A stretch of DNA of 64,000 nt from Dipteris shenzhenensis (Eukaryota; Polypodiophyta; Polypodiopsida; Gleicheniales). Both the position numbers and the translations under genes were made by a program. The DNA is taken from assembly GCA_047967505.1 (NCBI GenBank), contig CM106538.1, one strand, 5' to 3'. Under the pieces are notes generated by a model. It was not told the DNA's origin, did not search any database, and was given only the letters and a program-made list of their open reading frames with translations. Shown here piece by piece: positions 35,176-47,775 of the stretch (positions within the stretch are counted from its first letter, which is position 1; each line of letters opens with the position of its first letter).

Positions 35176-37494
35176 TATTCATGTTGTGTTTAGACATATA
35201 ATGTCGGGCTTACATTTGAGTTATGATCTAGTGGTTGACATTGTGCTTTTTTTGGAATAGATATTGCAAAGCAAGACAAAGGCTTCAAGTGCCAATATTA
35301 AAATCTCAAAAGTAGACTATAGATGTTGCCAAAGGCAAGAGAGTGACTTCAAGTGGTGGTGGTCATAGCACATCCAACAAAAAAAGTAAAGCCACTAAAG
35401 AAGTGTTCAATGGATGCAAAGTCCCAAAATGGCAGTGGTACCTTGAGAAGTGGTAGATAATATAAGAAGATCCATCTATTTGTGAGATGGTACTACAACA
35501 TTCAAAGATGTAGGTGCAATGACCAGAAAGACAAAAGATGGAGTTAATATGGAAAGAGATAAAGCCGTGTTTGTTAAAATGTGATTTACAGTGTATCACC
35601 TATCACCTCTTTCCTATGAAGATCCAAGACGCACAAAGGGAAAAAAAAATTCAATGGTGGATAAATCGGAGTGGAATGTTGTTTTGAGCTCCATACCAGT
35701 AATTATCTATCTACCAAGTGGCTCCCAATCTTCACCTTACATAGCATATAATTACTCCCATCTAACTTGCCTCCTTGGTGAAGTTGGCAATTCAAATCAT
35801 GAAGCCATGGATCTGAAGAAACTGGGAGTAACAAATTAAAATGACACCACACACTGTAACCAAACTCAACAAGTCACACCTGACTGAATTGGAATCGGCT
35901 TTCTTTCTGCAAAGCACCTTCTTCCTTCAAGTGTAGTAAATAACTAACATAGATCCCTTGGGCTCCAAATATCATGTCAGAGATACTAGGTCAGCATATA
36001 CCAACGCTGTCCCTGAAATGGAATGAAAGGTTCCCATTGATCACAGGACTCTCAAATCTCCCTCAAACACACAGACTGGTAATATATACTGAGATACACC
36101 AGAGCCTAGAGAGAAGGCTATCCATTATACATGGGTACACTTGGATGTCAACATACTGGTTAGGGCCTGCATAGATGGAAGAGTGCCAGGGTCAGGTGGG
36201 GTGGCAGTTCTTCTCTGCTCACACAAGGCTGGCAGATATGCCTATGTGGCAGCCAGATCTGTAACAGGTCTCCCTCCCCATGGCCGCCTATGGAGCTGCA
36301 CATATGGCAGGCACCCGTGCATGTAGATCTGCCCATGTGGCAGCTTGATCTACTACGTGGCAGTCCATGTGCTTCCCAATTGGCAGCCCCAAACTCTTAG
36401 CTAGGATTTGCCAGGGGTCGAGCCTCTTTGTCCTCCTAGTTTGGGGGCTCGCATGTGAGAGATTGACCCTTCTTTCCTCAGTTCAGACAATAGCTATGCA
36501 GCAAGGTCTTCACTTCAGTCAGTTTGGAGGGAGCAGCTTGCCCTTCAATGGAACTTTGGACAAAACCTTTTAACTTCAGCATTTCACAACCAACCAAAGT
36601 CTCCAAATGTGGCCAGTGTTGGGGTGAAAGCTAATGTCACTTTGATACACTAATAAGCTTTGATTGTTCGATTCAGTTCATTCTGGATTCTGCAATCCCG
36701 CTATACAAACATGCACAAGTGTCTAGAATCAAGCGTAGTCTGCATGCTTTTGAGATAAGTTGCATACAAGAGAAGTCACTGTTCATGAGCATGGGAAACA
36801 AATACTTGTTTAATAACGATGCTAATCAGATTCTCATCTGCCAGCATCGTTCATCCATAGACATATGCACACACAAGATTATCAAGCTTTGCCAAAGGCT
36901 CTTCAGCAGGCCAATGGGGCAAACTGAACCTTCAAATCCTACGAACCCATCTCCCTAAGCGGTATAGCATCCCCCCCTTGCCACCCAGGAAGTATAATTT
37001 TAGCATAGTGTGCAGAACTATTCTTCTCTTTCCCCTTCTTGTTCATCCTTGAACAGCACTTGTAGGAAAATAATCAATATTATTGTGCTTCCTATGTATA
37101 AATATGTCCAAATGACGACTTAAAGCTCAGATTCTTAAGAGAGATCGCCCCCATGCATGAACACGTATAACCAGGTCAATCCTTAGCAAGTTGTTAATAC
37201 ACATTTTCGATTACTCATGTAAATGAATAATACGGCACAAATCCAATAAAAAAACAAGAACTCAAAATGCTGAGGGGTTATCCATAGCATTTTATCAGAT
37301 ACTTTAAAAGACCAGAGTGTCATTTAAGTTTAAAATTTCCTTTAAATAATAAATGAATTGGAATGCCCATACGTCAAACCTTTTCCTTTTTTTCTAGGTT
37401 TCCCCACTCACCCACATGCTTCATGCCTGACAGGGGTATCAATATCCCCAGCAGGACAAAGAGTTGAGATATTCAACCATGTAAAGGTTAAAAG
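35176..37494. other. Intergenic region with a related LTR-like remnant at about 36150-36480
   Basis: The 36150-36480 part shares short phrases with the LTR-like repeats (CATGTGGCAG motifs, and TTTGGGGGCTCGCATGTGAGAG beside TGACCCTTCTTTCC at the end), so it may be a diverged relative. The remainder is AT-rich and shows no gene. The last 300 bp or so should include the 3' UTR of the AN1/C2H2 gene. Confidence 0.4.
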
Positions 37495-38863
37495 TCATTG
37501 CTCCAAATGATCCATTGATGTGCCACCATGGTCTCTTTCAACGTGATCAACCAAGGAGATAGGATCTTGAAAACCCCTCCCACACTTTGGACATAAATCA
37601 ACAATTTGCTGATTGATACCACTCTTGGCTGAGCTATGAGCACTTTCAACGTGTTGAATCAAAAGTGATACCATGGAAAATTGTGCCCCACACTGAGGAC
37701 ACACCTCTATGGATTTGGATATGGGTGGTCTAATTGCTTTGGATCCCTGTCCAGGTTTCTCTGATTGGCCTTTATTGGTCATCCCTCCCACTGCATTTAG
37801 CATGCTAGTGGTAAGAGTATTAAATTTACTTACACCAGCCTCTGCAGAAGATCGAATGGTTGAGGCTGCTGATTGCAACCCTGTTCGGACAGCATCTACT
37901 GACGAAGTCGAACCTTGTCCAGGTACAATGGAAGCTCTTTCTCTAAAAGATTGTACAAAACGATCTGCAAAAGAAGGTCCTCTTTTCCCTGTTTTCGCCT
38001 GCCCCTTGCAATCATGATCTGGACCAAATCGGTGCTTCAAACAGACCTCCTGCTTACAGTCTTTGCACACCATTTTATTAGAGAAAGTAAGACTTTCTCT
38101 GCAACCACGTACAGGACATCGAGGTTTTTTATGTACTCGTGCATAATTGCTTGGATCACAATTCATTCTCACATGTTCCTCCCATGTAAGATTGGGATCT
38201 TCGTTTGGCACTAAGCGAACTGCCTTGGCGCAAATGGGGCAAACTAGAACAGTAACATCTTTGTCCATTGCCTTTGAACAATGGTGCTTACTATACAAGC
38301 GATGCTCAAGACAGAAAACCTGCAAGACAGAGAGCGGTAAGAATGGATAAAAAATGTCTAACAGTCCTAGGGGTCAAAACATAACATTTTACAGAGATCT
38401 TCCCCACACAAATTGATACAGTTCTGATCTGGAGCTCGCCAAGGAAGATTAGAGTGCTGCGTCAACCTTTTAGCTCGAATGCCAAAGATACTTGGAAAGT
38501 ACGAGGAAACTAAAGTGGAATCCCAAGTGACATCCTTTAAAAGGCTAAAAACTAACATTGAAGAAAGAGAGAGGCATTGTCAAACTCTACCAGAAAATAA
38601 TATCATACTGGGTTCGGTGAAAAGGTAAGGCGCACACATAAAAAAGCCTCGGGCATGTTTTTATATTTACAAATACCCATTGACATAGGTGATCAAGAAG
38701 GCTAATTAGCAAAGAAAAACAAATCCTGGAATCCGTTAGGGTGCAAAGTGATCCCCGGACATACCTGGTGGCAAGCATCACATTTGAAGGGGAGGAAGTC
38801 AAGGAGGTTGCAGTCCTGGACGGAGCAGTGTTGACCCAGGTCGGGAAACTCAGGAGTACCCAT
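37495..38863 (-). CDS. Zinc finger AN1 and C2H2 domain stress-associated protein (SAP11/SAP16-like); 2 exons
   Basis: Exon 1 is 38863-38765 and exon 2 is 38319-37495, with one GT-AG intron of 445 bp; the product has 307 residues. The [10 protein letters not shown] start is the family's conserved N-terminus. AN1 finger 1 has ligands C13, C18, C28, C31, C36, H39, H45, C47. AN1 finger 2 has C101, C106, C118, C121, C126, H129, H135, C137. Both keep the full AN1 spacing. Two C-terminal C2H2 fingers follow (C240, C243, H256, H261 and C276, C279, H292, H297), each CX2CX12HX4H. Residues 140-235 are a Ser/Gly/Lys-rich linker, probably disordered. Plant SAPs of this class are linked to abiotic stress responses and may bind ubiquitin or act as E3 factors; the exact role here is inferred. 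An in-frame ATG at 38977 would add 38 residues but lies in the TATA box, so I reject it as the start. All ligands are present and the gene looks intact. Confidence 0.95.
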
Positions 38864-38976
38864 GTTTGGCTCTGCATCCAAGCTGTCTGAGAAGCTGGAG
38901 CAGCAGCGGAAGGAGCTATGAAAGAACAAGGAGAAGAGGACAACGGAAGGGGGATCTTCAACAGGAGGCCTGCTCA

Positions 38977-38986
38977 TTTATATATA
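38977..38986 (-). promoter_or_regulatory. TATA box of the AN1/C2H2 gene
   Basis: Read on the minus strand this is TATATATAAA, about 115 bp upstream of the conserved ATG at 38863. Plant transcription usually starts 25-35 bp past the TATA box, here around 38945-38955. That gives a 5' leader of roughly 85-90 nt and leaves out the in-frame ATG at 38977, which overlaps the end of the box. Confidence 0.7.
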
Positions 38987-38989
38987 GTA

Positions 38990-41243
38990 ACTATGACTTC
39001 TATTTGGCCTATGCCCAATCATTGACTTTGTAATTGTGTTTACACACCAATGCCTGCCCACCAATGACCAGAGGTGCGCGCGCTAAGGCGTCTTCACACG
39101 CGTCAGCATCTCAAGAGTTGCAGTTGCTAGCCTTTCCGTCGTAACTATTAACTTGAAATTGAGCTTGGATCCTACCGAAAATTTTAAAAGGAAAAAAAAG
39201 AATGAGTAAAAATATGGACATGAGACACGACACGGGGTCCATGAGGACTCGATCCTCCCTACAAATGTCAGGGGTGGTGATTTTGAATTGGCGATGTCTA
39301 GAGATTTGTGCCTTTTGGAAACTGAAGGCCAGCAAATACATGAATATGCTCACAAGAGCTCATAATTCATCCTTGTTGCAGTTTATATAATATTGTGACG
39401 TGGACTAAAATAGAAGTGTTGTCATCCTTCGATCATGCATCCAACTTGAGACGAATGTTGTAAGAATTTAGATTAAAAACAAGCAATTTGAAATGAACGA
39501 ACAGTTAAGAATATTTATATGATAATACATAATATAATTAATGCTTCCTTCCCCAAAGAATTATAATCTGAGGGAACGAGCCTTCCTTGGGCATCGAGAT
39601 TGAGAGCATGGAGAATATTAGCATCGAGGATAAGTCTCGCAAATGGATAAGATATTGACATATTACCTGAATGTCAATAGCCATATCCGTATTAAAACTC
39701 GAGAAATCAATATTGTCAATGGTCATGTAGATCTCTTTAACTTTCTGCAAACATGGAAAAATACATTCAAAACAAAAAAAGGCATATTAGAATACCTTAA
39801 TCAAACATAAATTTGCACATGTTCTTTCTATGTCGGCATGGGATTTACACTAAAATCCTTCCCAATGTACTAAAGTAGGTTTAACATCTTCGAATACGAG
39901 CAAATTCAAACTACCAACACCTCCAAAACTTCAGGATGCAACATCTTGAGTTTCCAAGAATTTAGACCGTTTAAGGAGGCAAGGAGAAAGCATGAGAATG
40001 TGTAGACACAGAATTCACATATAAGAAGGGGTCCATGGCTCTTACTAGCGGATATGACACACATGATTACACTGATAGTTATCGTCGTCCTCCTCATTAT
40101 ATGCATCAATTGCTTCTCTAAAGCCTCTTGATTTTGCCAATGCAACGAGAAAAGGTGTGAGTTGAAGGAGCATATTATCTCCCTCATCCATTACCAAGTG
40201 GCCCTCATGAATGTGTGCCATGAATTGGGGTAGCACAATGCATGGGCTGCTAGTACTCTAGATACATGTCCAAAGTTGCCTCCACCTACACAATCCTTTC
40301 AGGGTCCAATGGACCTTTTGCCAATTCCTTTGCTTCGCTGGTCTGAGTAGTGTTGATTTGGTGCATTTCTTGTCCATGATATGGATGATGAATTCGTTGT
40401 TTAGATCAATTCTTTCCATCATAAACATGACATGGATTGGGGTGTCTCCTATGTACACCACCATATTGTAAATTGGGGCCCTGGTGTGGAGGAAGTTTTC
40501 CGACCAGACCTCTTCCACATGAAATAGCTAATCTTCAAAAGACCTCCATTAACGCAATGCATCATATGTCACTTGTTCTTGAGCTCCTCGAATGGAGATA
40601 TAGTAATTAGTGTGACAAAGCACAAGAGTGGGTTTTCTTCTTCTTCAAGCAGGTAAGCAAGTAGGGCAGCTGAAAGGCAAGCTCAATTCATGGGATCAAG
40701 TCCTTCACACTTACCCACAAACCTTGGTGAAGAAGAGGAGAAAATCTCAAGTAGTAGTAAGAAGAAAAAAACAAGATTCTCGAATTTTACTCACAATTGT
40801 TCTTTTTGGAAATCTCAATGAGCTTTGCAAGACATAATTGTTCACATAAAGGTCTCCTCTTCGTAAAAATTTGCCCTCATCTACTAGTAGAGCCTTAGCC
40901 AGAAAGGTGGCTTCCAGAGTTAATATAATCTACGCTACTTTAGAGATTTCTCATAGAGAGATTTTTTGTGATATGAGGGTTATCGATGCATATTAGAATA
41001 TTGATTAAGGATTCAATGTGGGATTGATGGTGGCCAACCCTTCGAATAATAATGGGATTGATGGTGGCCAACCCTCCGAATAATAATGAGCAACTTCATG
41101 ATCCCTATACATAAGAAGAGCCTTCCCATCATCCCTATCCTTCACCTCTTTCTGGTCAAATGCCCAATTCAAGTCGCTCTTCACATTCGCAGTTTGACCT
41201 CAACAAACTTTGATGGTACAATCTAAACTCTTAATCGTAACTA
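38990..41243. other. Intergenic region with unrecognised minus-strand frames
   Basis: Two minus-strand segments in one frame, 40518-40258 and 40257-40045, are separated by a single TAG and contain NMVVYIGDTPIHVMFMMERI and SRGFREAIDAYNEEDDDNYQ. A third, 39750-39538, holds KEIYMTIDNIDFSSFNTDMA. They may be pieces of one old gene, but I recognise no family. 41020-41080 holds a short direct repeat of GGGATTGATGGTGGCCAACC. Confidence 0.35.
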
Positions 41244-41411
41244 TGTGGGGGTTAAAGGCCATTGTACCTTACCCCAATTATGTACAATACTTAAACACAT
41301 ATATATATGGATGACATAAAAGATTAGGGTGTTTTGCATATACCAAAACTTGTGTGGCTCTCTCTTTGGTTCTCCCTCTCTCTCACCTTCTTCCGTTGTT
41401 GATACCTCTCA
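41244..41411 (+). repeat. Candidate 5' LTR of a Copia element
   Basis: It runs from TGTGGGGGTTAAAGG to CCTCTCA, with a TATATATATGG box near 41297. It is placed here because a clear primer-binding site follows within 2-3 bases. The left end is a judgement (first TG before GGGGGTT), since no 3' LTR is available to compare. Confidence 0.5.
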
Positions 41412-41413
41412 AC

Positions 41414-41425
41414 TGGTATCAGAGC
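41414..41425 (+). promoter_or_regulatory. Retrotransposon primer-binding site, initiator tRNA-Met type
   Basis: The sequence TGGTATCAGAGC is the standard plant Copia primer-binding site, complementary to the 3' end of initiator methionyl tRNA. It sets the orientation (plus strand) of the Copia element whose gag lies at 42834. Confidence 0.9.
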
Positions 41426-42833
41426 GCAGGTCTTCTAACTAAGCCCAAGTGTGAGCCTAAAGTGTGAAGTCTACTTCTACAGCTCTATGGGAGGAAGGAG
41501 AAGCTCCATTGGGTGACTTTACCTGCATCGTGTTGTGCAGAATTTTAACTTTAGAAAGTTCTCTGAATGGTTTTGGAGCTAAAAGGACGTTTTTTGATGA
41601 TTCCCTTGTTCCTTTCGACTACTGAGAGTCCGGAATGACTTGTAGAGGCAACCATTTCCTGTATTTGGTGTCCATTGCACTTTGGGAGTTCAAAAACACC
41701 TTTACTCTTGAATTTGGCATCACTTTGTTGGATTTCTAACTCATTGTCTCTACTTCAACGTTTTTCTGTGAGTGTGTTGGAACTCGATCGAGTTTGAAGA
41801 ACCATTCGTAGATCTATTAGTTTCGATGGACTCAAGAGGTCCTAAAACTTTTGTGTTGCTCATCATTTGCACTCCGGTGGTGTTTATAAATAGGTCTGTT
41901 TGCAAAAACGTTTTTTGGTCCGTGTGTTGGAACATGTGATTGGGGCCATGGTTTTCAAAACCGTCTACTCCATTGCATTCCGGAGATCCAAAAACCCCTA
42001 CTTGCCAACTCTTGTATGATTTCGTGGAGATTTGGAGAAGTTCTGTCTCTTTGAGGCATCGAATTGTGTGTTTCTCTGTCAAAAATCCATTCAAAGGTTC
42101 AAACCTTTGATTTTTGGATAATAGGTCAATTGCAAGGGTTGACTCCCTATTTCCCATTTGGAATTTTGGAGTTCCAACACAAGAGAGATATTCACAAATT
42201 GTCTTACTGATTCTGATTATGCAGTGACGACCCATGTTTTGAGGCATCTTAGGTTCTATTTTCACTAGCGACGATCATTGCCATGGGGCCATGATTTTTG
42301 GATATACCTTATGCAAATCACTCTAGTTGTAGTCTGAGCCATGTGTGCTCATTCATGGTTTGCATTGGGTTGCAGTGGATGCTTTACAGGGCATTTGGAT
42401 GCATTGCAATCCTTGTTGGATGCATTGATAGTCCCAAATTGCCTTGTGGGATGCTTTATTGATGGACATTTAGCACATAGATGCTATTTTATGCTGAGGG
42501 AAAGCTTCGACACATTGCAGTTGATGCACTCATAGTGTTGCGTTCTCTTAGATGAGACATGGATGGTGTTTATGCTTGACGCATTTGGCTCTTATTGACA
42601 TTGGGTTTGCCATTGTCTTATCATTGTTGTAGGTCGACATTTTCTTTTGGGCCAAATTTGTTCATATGGATGCATAGTATATGCACATGAGTCAGATGCA
42701 TTTTGATGCTTTAAGCCTTTGAGGTTTGGTGATATTACCTTCCATTTTGGCATACACATTTGGGTGCACCTAATATTTGGTGTGATTTCTCTCTTGCAAG
42801 AACTAGCATTTGGGATTTTGTTTCATTTGCATC

Positions 42834-43328
42834 ATGGCATCCTCTTCCATGTTTGAAAATGAGTTTTTCGGCATTAAAAAGTTTTATGGGACAAACTTTT
42901 CTTTACGAAAAGAACAGATAAGGGATGTGCTTATTCCAATTGGAATGAGTTGGATGCATTAGCAAAGTCTACTGTTAGACTTCATCTTGTAGAGTCAATT
43001 TATTTCACAGTAGTAAATGATCAAACTATGGAAGATTTGTGGAAGAAATTATGTCCCACTTATGAGAAGGAAATTGCCTCTAATAAAGTTTACCTCATGA
43101 AGAGGTTGTTTGAGCTGCAGATGAAGGAAAGGGTCTCCATTGCTTCTCACTAGAATGAATTCAATATTATTTTCAGCCAGCTTGAAGCTCAAAAGATGAA
43201 TTTTTATGTAGAGACAAAGGCAATATTTCTCTTGTGTTCATTGCCATTTTCATGGGATACCTTCTATACAATTGTGAGTAACTCTACACCAGGTGGAGTA
43301 CTAAAGTTTGATGATGTTGTGGGTATTG
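42834..43328 (+). pseudogene. Copia gag (UBN2 type), broken and truncated by a Gypsy insertion
   Basis: It starts MASSSMFENEFFGIKKFYGT and loses frame at 42950, where a second frame gives AKSTVRLHLVESIYFTVV, MEDLWKKL and KVYLMKRLFELQMKE. An in-frame TAG at 43151 is followed by the rest of the fold (LLCSLPFSWDTFY, LKFDDVVGIV). That order is the plant Copia gag. It ends abruptly at 43328 where the Gypsy LTR begins. The 1.4-kb leader between primer-binding site and gag holds an antisense frame that I do not accept as a gene. Confidence 0.85.
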
Positions 43329-45218
43329 TGACATGAAGTTGGGGGTAATAAACTTCACGCACCTCTTCACTTCCTACTGCTTTTGAACTGAGTGATGGAG
43401 ATATTCATCACTGGGAAGGGAACATTAAAAAGAAGCTTTTATACCAAGAGACCACACCATAATATCCTCCCTTAGATCATAATGAAGATGGTAACATCCC
43501 AGGTGATGTTGTACTCAAGTATAGGGAGAAGGAAAGGATCAGCGGAGGCCATAATCTCAGCAAGCCAGTCTGCGCCAAAGAGAAGAGCGATATGTTATTG
43601 AAAGAAGATGTTGCGGATCAACATGACATGAATTGATATATATCGAGGAGTTTGAAGGGCTAATTGGGTCAGATGGGTAGGTTTCGAGGAAACATTGCAC
43701 CTCCTTCATAGACACCTTTACACTTAGCTCAAAACACTCTCCAAACTATCATAAGACATAGAGACCCATAACTTTCAGCACATACATGATATAAAATATT
43801 TGAACATATATCTAGGTGCATCTCAAAATGGGCTTTGCTTTGATATAAGTTTCATACGAAACAAAGAAGTGGTCGGAAAGATATGGGCAGTTTACTAGAC
43901 GGGGGTAAGAACTATCTAAAAAAGAAACAGTCAAACACAGAGAGTCATAGATTTTTGGTTTGAAATCTAATACAATAACTGAAGACATAGCATGATGCTC
44001 CTTGAAGAGAGCTTCATGTTGATATAAGTTTCGTCCAAATTGAACTACCAAGCAAAAAGTTATGAGCAAAATACTGACAGGGGGTCAAACTGTCATGAAA
44101 AAGACCTACTCCTTCTACTGGTGCCAACTTGGGAGAATACTACCTCCATGCTTAGACTTCATCAATGATCCAAGTCCCATAGAGGTCACCTAGCAGGGAA
44201 GGAAGAGCCCCCTTTGTGGCTTGGGAAATAGATAAACCATGTATGTGCAATGAGCAGTCGAATAGACAACACTTCTGAGCACTTTGGAAGAGAAAGCAAT
44301 GGAAAAAGGGAAGAGACACTCAAGAGAGAGAACCTGAAGTGACCTTCATTACCAATAGAGTGAGAATCCACTCCAGTGCAACTCAAAATACTATAAACAC
44401 AAGGGAGAAGAAGAGGTTTCATACATACAAGAGGGAGCGGAAGCTCCAAGACTACTCATAGAGAGAGATGGACTCAAGAGTCTACATAACAGAATATCTA
44501 CAAGAGGGAGAGAAAGCTCATGGAAGAGGCTTGAGGAGACTAGAGCTATAGCAACATGAGGCCTAATGGTGGAAGAGATGATGAACAAGGAAGAGGAGAG
44601 CTTCTTTTATAGAGATTTTGTCACCCTCTTTCACCCATTTACAATTGCTACCTATAGATTCCTTTCCCCATCAATCACATAAGCCCGTATGTCACCATCC
44701 ATGTCCTTTTTGGCTACTCTTGCCATGTGTCCTATCAAAAGATGCTCAAGACTCTTAAAATATTGAGAAAGTCAAGAATCTCCCCACATGGAGCTCATAG
44801 GGACCCTCTCTTTTCCATATGTCCACATCCTCCTTATTCCACATAGGAATTCTAGAAGGATTCCTCTTGACTCCACACTCCTCCACATGCCTTCCACACG
44901 CTTGGCATGTGATCTCTCTTATATTATTGGAACACATGGACATGAGCCCACTTCTTGATATGAATCACTCTTCCTATTTTCTAAAAACCCCATAATATCC
45001 CATACACAAATAACTCTCACCCCATACCAAGGTATTTATCATTCCTACACATGGTATTTACAATGATCCATTCCACTCACCCTCTTAATTCCATACAATA
45101 TCTTAGAAAATAGAAATAAGTGAGAGCCGCTAGGCTATCACTTGATACTCAAACTCTTATTAAACATAGAAGAAAACAATACCAATGCCAAATAAAAAAA
45201 CATCAATTTTTAGTGTCA
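43329..45218 (-). repeat. Gypsy LTR A (3' LTR of the first internal region), 1890 bp
   Basis: On the minus strand it begins TGACAC and ends ATGTCA, a 5-bp terminal inverted repeat with TG...CA. A purine tract (GGGGGGAGAAAG on the minus strand, about 45222-45233) lies immediately inside, as expected for a 3' LTR. It matches 49303-51102 along its length. The open frames in it (for example 43812-44069 and 44186-44449) recur in LTR B and show no domain. Confidence 0.88.
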
Positions 45219-45272
45219 CATCTTTCTCCCCCCAGCAGATCCTCTCTAGTAATAGAGAGGGTCTACTGGCCC

Positions 45273-45572
45273 TCAAGGTGGTCGAGCATAGATCGTGCAT
45301 CCAGGTATCACCATGCCGTCAACATCCTCAAGCTGATAGGTTCCATTGGTAAACTTGTTCTTGACTCGATATGGTCCCTCCCATCGGCCGATAAACTTTT
45401 TGTCTAGCTGCTTGTCTAAACGGCTATCAAATCTCATGACCAAATCTCCTTCTACAATATCTTTCTTCTTGCGTAATTTGGTGTCAAAATGGGCCTTGTG
45501 CCTTTTTTGAGAAGCTTCCAAGTTTTGTAAGGCTTGTAATCTGCATTCATCTAAGGCTTCTAGCTGTACCAA
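45273..45572 (-). pseudogene. Gypsy integrase C-terminal segment, internal region 1
   Basis: The frame has LEASQKRHKAHFDTKLRKKK, GDLVMRFDSRLDKQ, GRWEGPYRVKNKFTNGTYQL and DVDGMVIPGCTIYARPP. This matches the region after the integrase core (GD.VL....W.GPY.V.....NG.Y.L...DG). It ends 55 bases from LTR A, the normal place for the end of pol. Confidence 0.85.
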
Positions 45573-46430
45573 GCGTTGAGCATAGGCATCCTCCTATCCT
45601 TCTTTTCTTGCAACAGTAGTGCGAAGACTATGTATCTCCAATTCAATGGGCAAAATGGCTTCTATTCCATACACTAGTTGGAATGGTGTAAACCCAATAG
45701 CTAGCTTGTGTGTGGTTTTGTAAGCCCATAAATGTTCTTCCAAGTAACTATCCTAATGCCTTTTCTTGGTGTCTACAAGCTTTCCCATTGAATTGGACAA
45801 CAATCCATTTGTTTTCTCAGCCAAGCCATTACATTGGGGATAGTATGGCATGGACATGCTATGATTTATCTTTAGTTTATGCACCACATCTTCAAAACAA
45901 CTATAGGAGATATCCATTCTGAATCATCAACAGGAAAGATGAATCCCGCCTAAAGTTCTTTCTTAAGTTCCTCAGCTTGGATCACCCCCAATCGCCTTAA
46001 GCGTTGCAGAACTGGCTTGCTTTCTAGCTTCAACTCAATCTTGTGCTCCACAAGAGGGACTGGTCAAACCTATGAATAGCTTGTTGCAAAGAGACATGGA
46101 AAATCATCTAACATATCCAAGTACTAGATCTTCTCACTACCTGATAGAGAATCACCAAGAAGCTCTTCATTGCATTGGCATCATTTAGTGTGCTCCACAT
46201 CCTCCACATGAAGTGTCTCTACAAGATCTTTTTGTACCACCACATTGTTCATCCCGATCAGAACCAAGACAAAGACCAAAGGTGACTCCTTCCACCTCAC
46301 CCTCTGAGCTGGACTCCTTTGAGCTACACCCAATCTCTTCTTCTTCATTAGTTAAGTCAGAGCTCAAACACTCTCATGTTGAAGACTCCTCCTTGACAAC
46401 TTCCTTTTTGTGACTTCTGATGTTGTAGTG
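45573..46430 (-). pseudogene. Gypsy reverse transcriptase edge fused to integrase core, internal region 1
   Basis: After an acidic linker (TNEEEEIGCSSKESSSEGE) come the residues before the reverse transcriptase core, then near 45900 integrase core sequence without the polymerase motifs. The core includes NGLL, KLAIGFTPFQLVYGIEAILP and ELEIHSLRT. A base loss at the join shifts the frame. Internal region 2 has the same join. Confidence 0.8.
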
Positions 46431-46437
46431 TACCTTC

Positions 46438-47620
46438 TTACCATTTCCCCTGCAAAATCAATTCTCTAGTATCCCACTTTTGAACAACCTTCACCTTGCA
46501 TAGCCAAGGCCTTCCCAAAATCAATGGATAGGCACGTGCATTTGGCTTGGTAGGGATCACCTGAAAAGCAGTCAGCACAAAAATTCCACATACATCCACT
46601 TTTAGATTCTTCACAACTCCCAAGTTCTTTACCCTAGTATTGTCAGCCAATTTGATGCGATAAGGAGAGGTAGTACTAGAGTATTTAAAATCAGCACCTA
46701 TCATGGTCATCTCACTCATGACATTAATCGATGCACCTCCATCAATGTAAACATTAGAAATCACTTAACCATCAATGATCACATCAACCACAGGCACATC
46801 ATCACCAACATCTATATCTATCTTTTTAACAAGAGGAATGGCACTTTTCTTCTTTTTCTTCTTCAACACTCTTGTACTTGGTAGCTTTCCCCATTCTTTC
46901 CATAGTTTTGGAGACAAAGCAAGTAATTGACCAAAGGCGATATGAGCTTCCTTTTCTTTAAGGTCAGACAACAAGTCATAGCTTCCAATGCCTTGTCCTA
47001 AAGGAAAGTCTGACTAGCTAATTCTCCTACTAGATGCCCTCTTTTTCTTAATACTGTATTCCTCTTCCTGATGTTCCTATCTACTTCTTCCTTGCTTTCT
47101 TCTTCTTCTTTTGCTTATCCCACTTTTGAACAGCCTTCACATTGCATAGCCAAGGCCTTCCCAAAATCAATGGATAGGCACATGCATTTGGCTTGGTAGG
47201 GATCACCTGAACAGTAGTCGGCACAAAAATTCCACATACATCCACTTCTAGATTCTTCACAACTCCCAAGGCCTTTACCCTAGTATTGTCAGCCAATTTG
47301 ATGCGATAAGGAGAGGTAGTACTGGAGTATTTTAAATCAGCATCTATCATGGCTGTCTCACTCATGACATTAATCAATGCACCTCCATCAATGTAAACAT
47401 TAGAAATCACTTGACCATCAATGATCACATCAACCACAAGTGCATCATCACCAACATCTATATCTAACTTTTTAACAACAGGAATGGCACGTTTCTTCTT
47501 TTTCTTCTTTGACACTCTTGTACTTGCTAGCTTTCCCCATTCTTTCTGTAGTTTTGGAGACAAAACAAGTAATTGACCAAAGGTGATATGAGCTTCCTTT
47601 TCTTTAAGGTCAGACAACAA
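46438..47620 (-). pseudogene. Gypsy retropepsin region, present twice by tandem duplication
   Basis: Frames 47620-47081 and 46974-46438 encode the same segment: MLSDLKEKEAHI.FGQLL, SNVYIDGGA, then the NVMSE and YPLILGRPWLCKVK regions typical of Gypsy retropepsin. Both keep the IDGGA catalytic motif. The period is about 650 bp, with the join in a CTTCTTCTTTTGCTT-like tract near 47110. Internal region 2 has only one copy, so the duplication is specific to this element. Confidence 0.85.
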
Positions 47621-47775
47621 GTCATAGCTTCTGATGCCTTGTCCTAAAGGAAGGTGTGACTCGCTAATTCTTCTTCTAGATGCCCTCTTTTTCCTAATAC
47701 GGCATTCCTCTTCCTGATGTTCCTCATCTACTTCTTCCTTTTGCTTTCTTCTTCTTCTTTTGCTTTACCATGCCC

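Noticed and set aside
41750-42265. 171-codon minus-strand frame in the Copia leader
   Set aside because: It is antisense to a Copia 5' leader defined by the primer-binding site at 41414 and gag at 42834; no domain, so probably chance.
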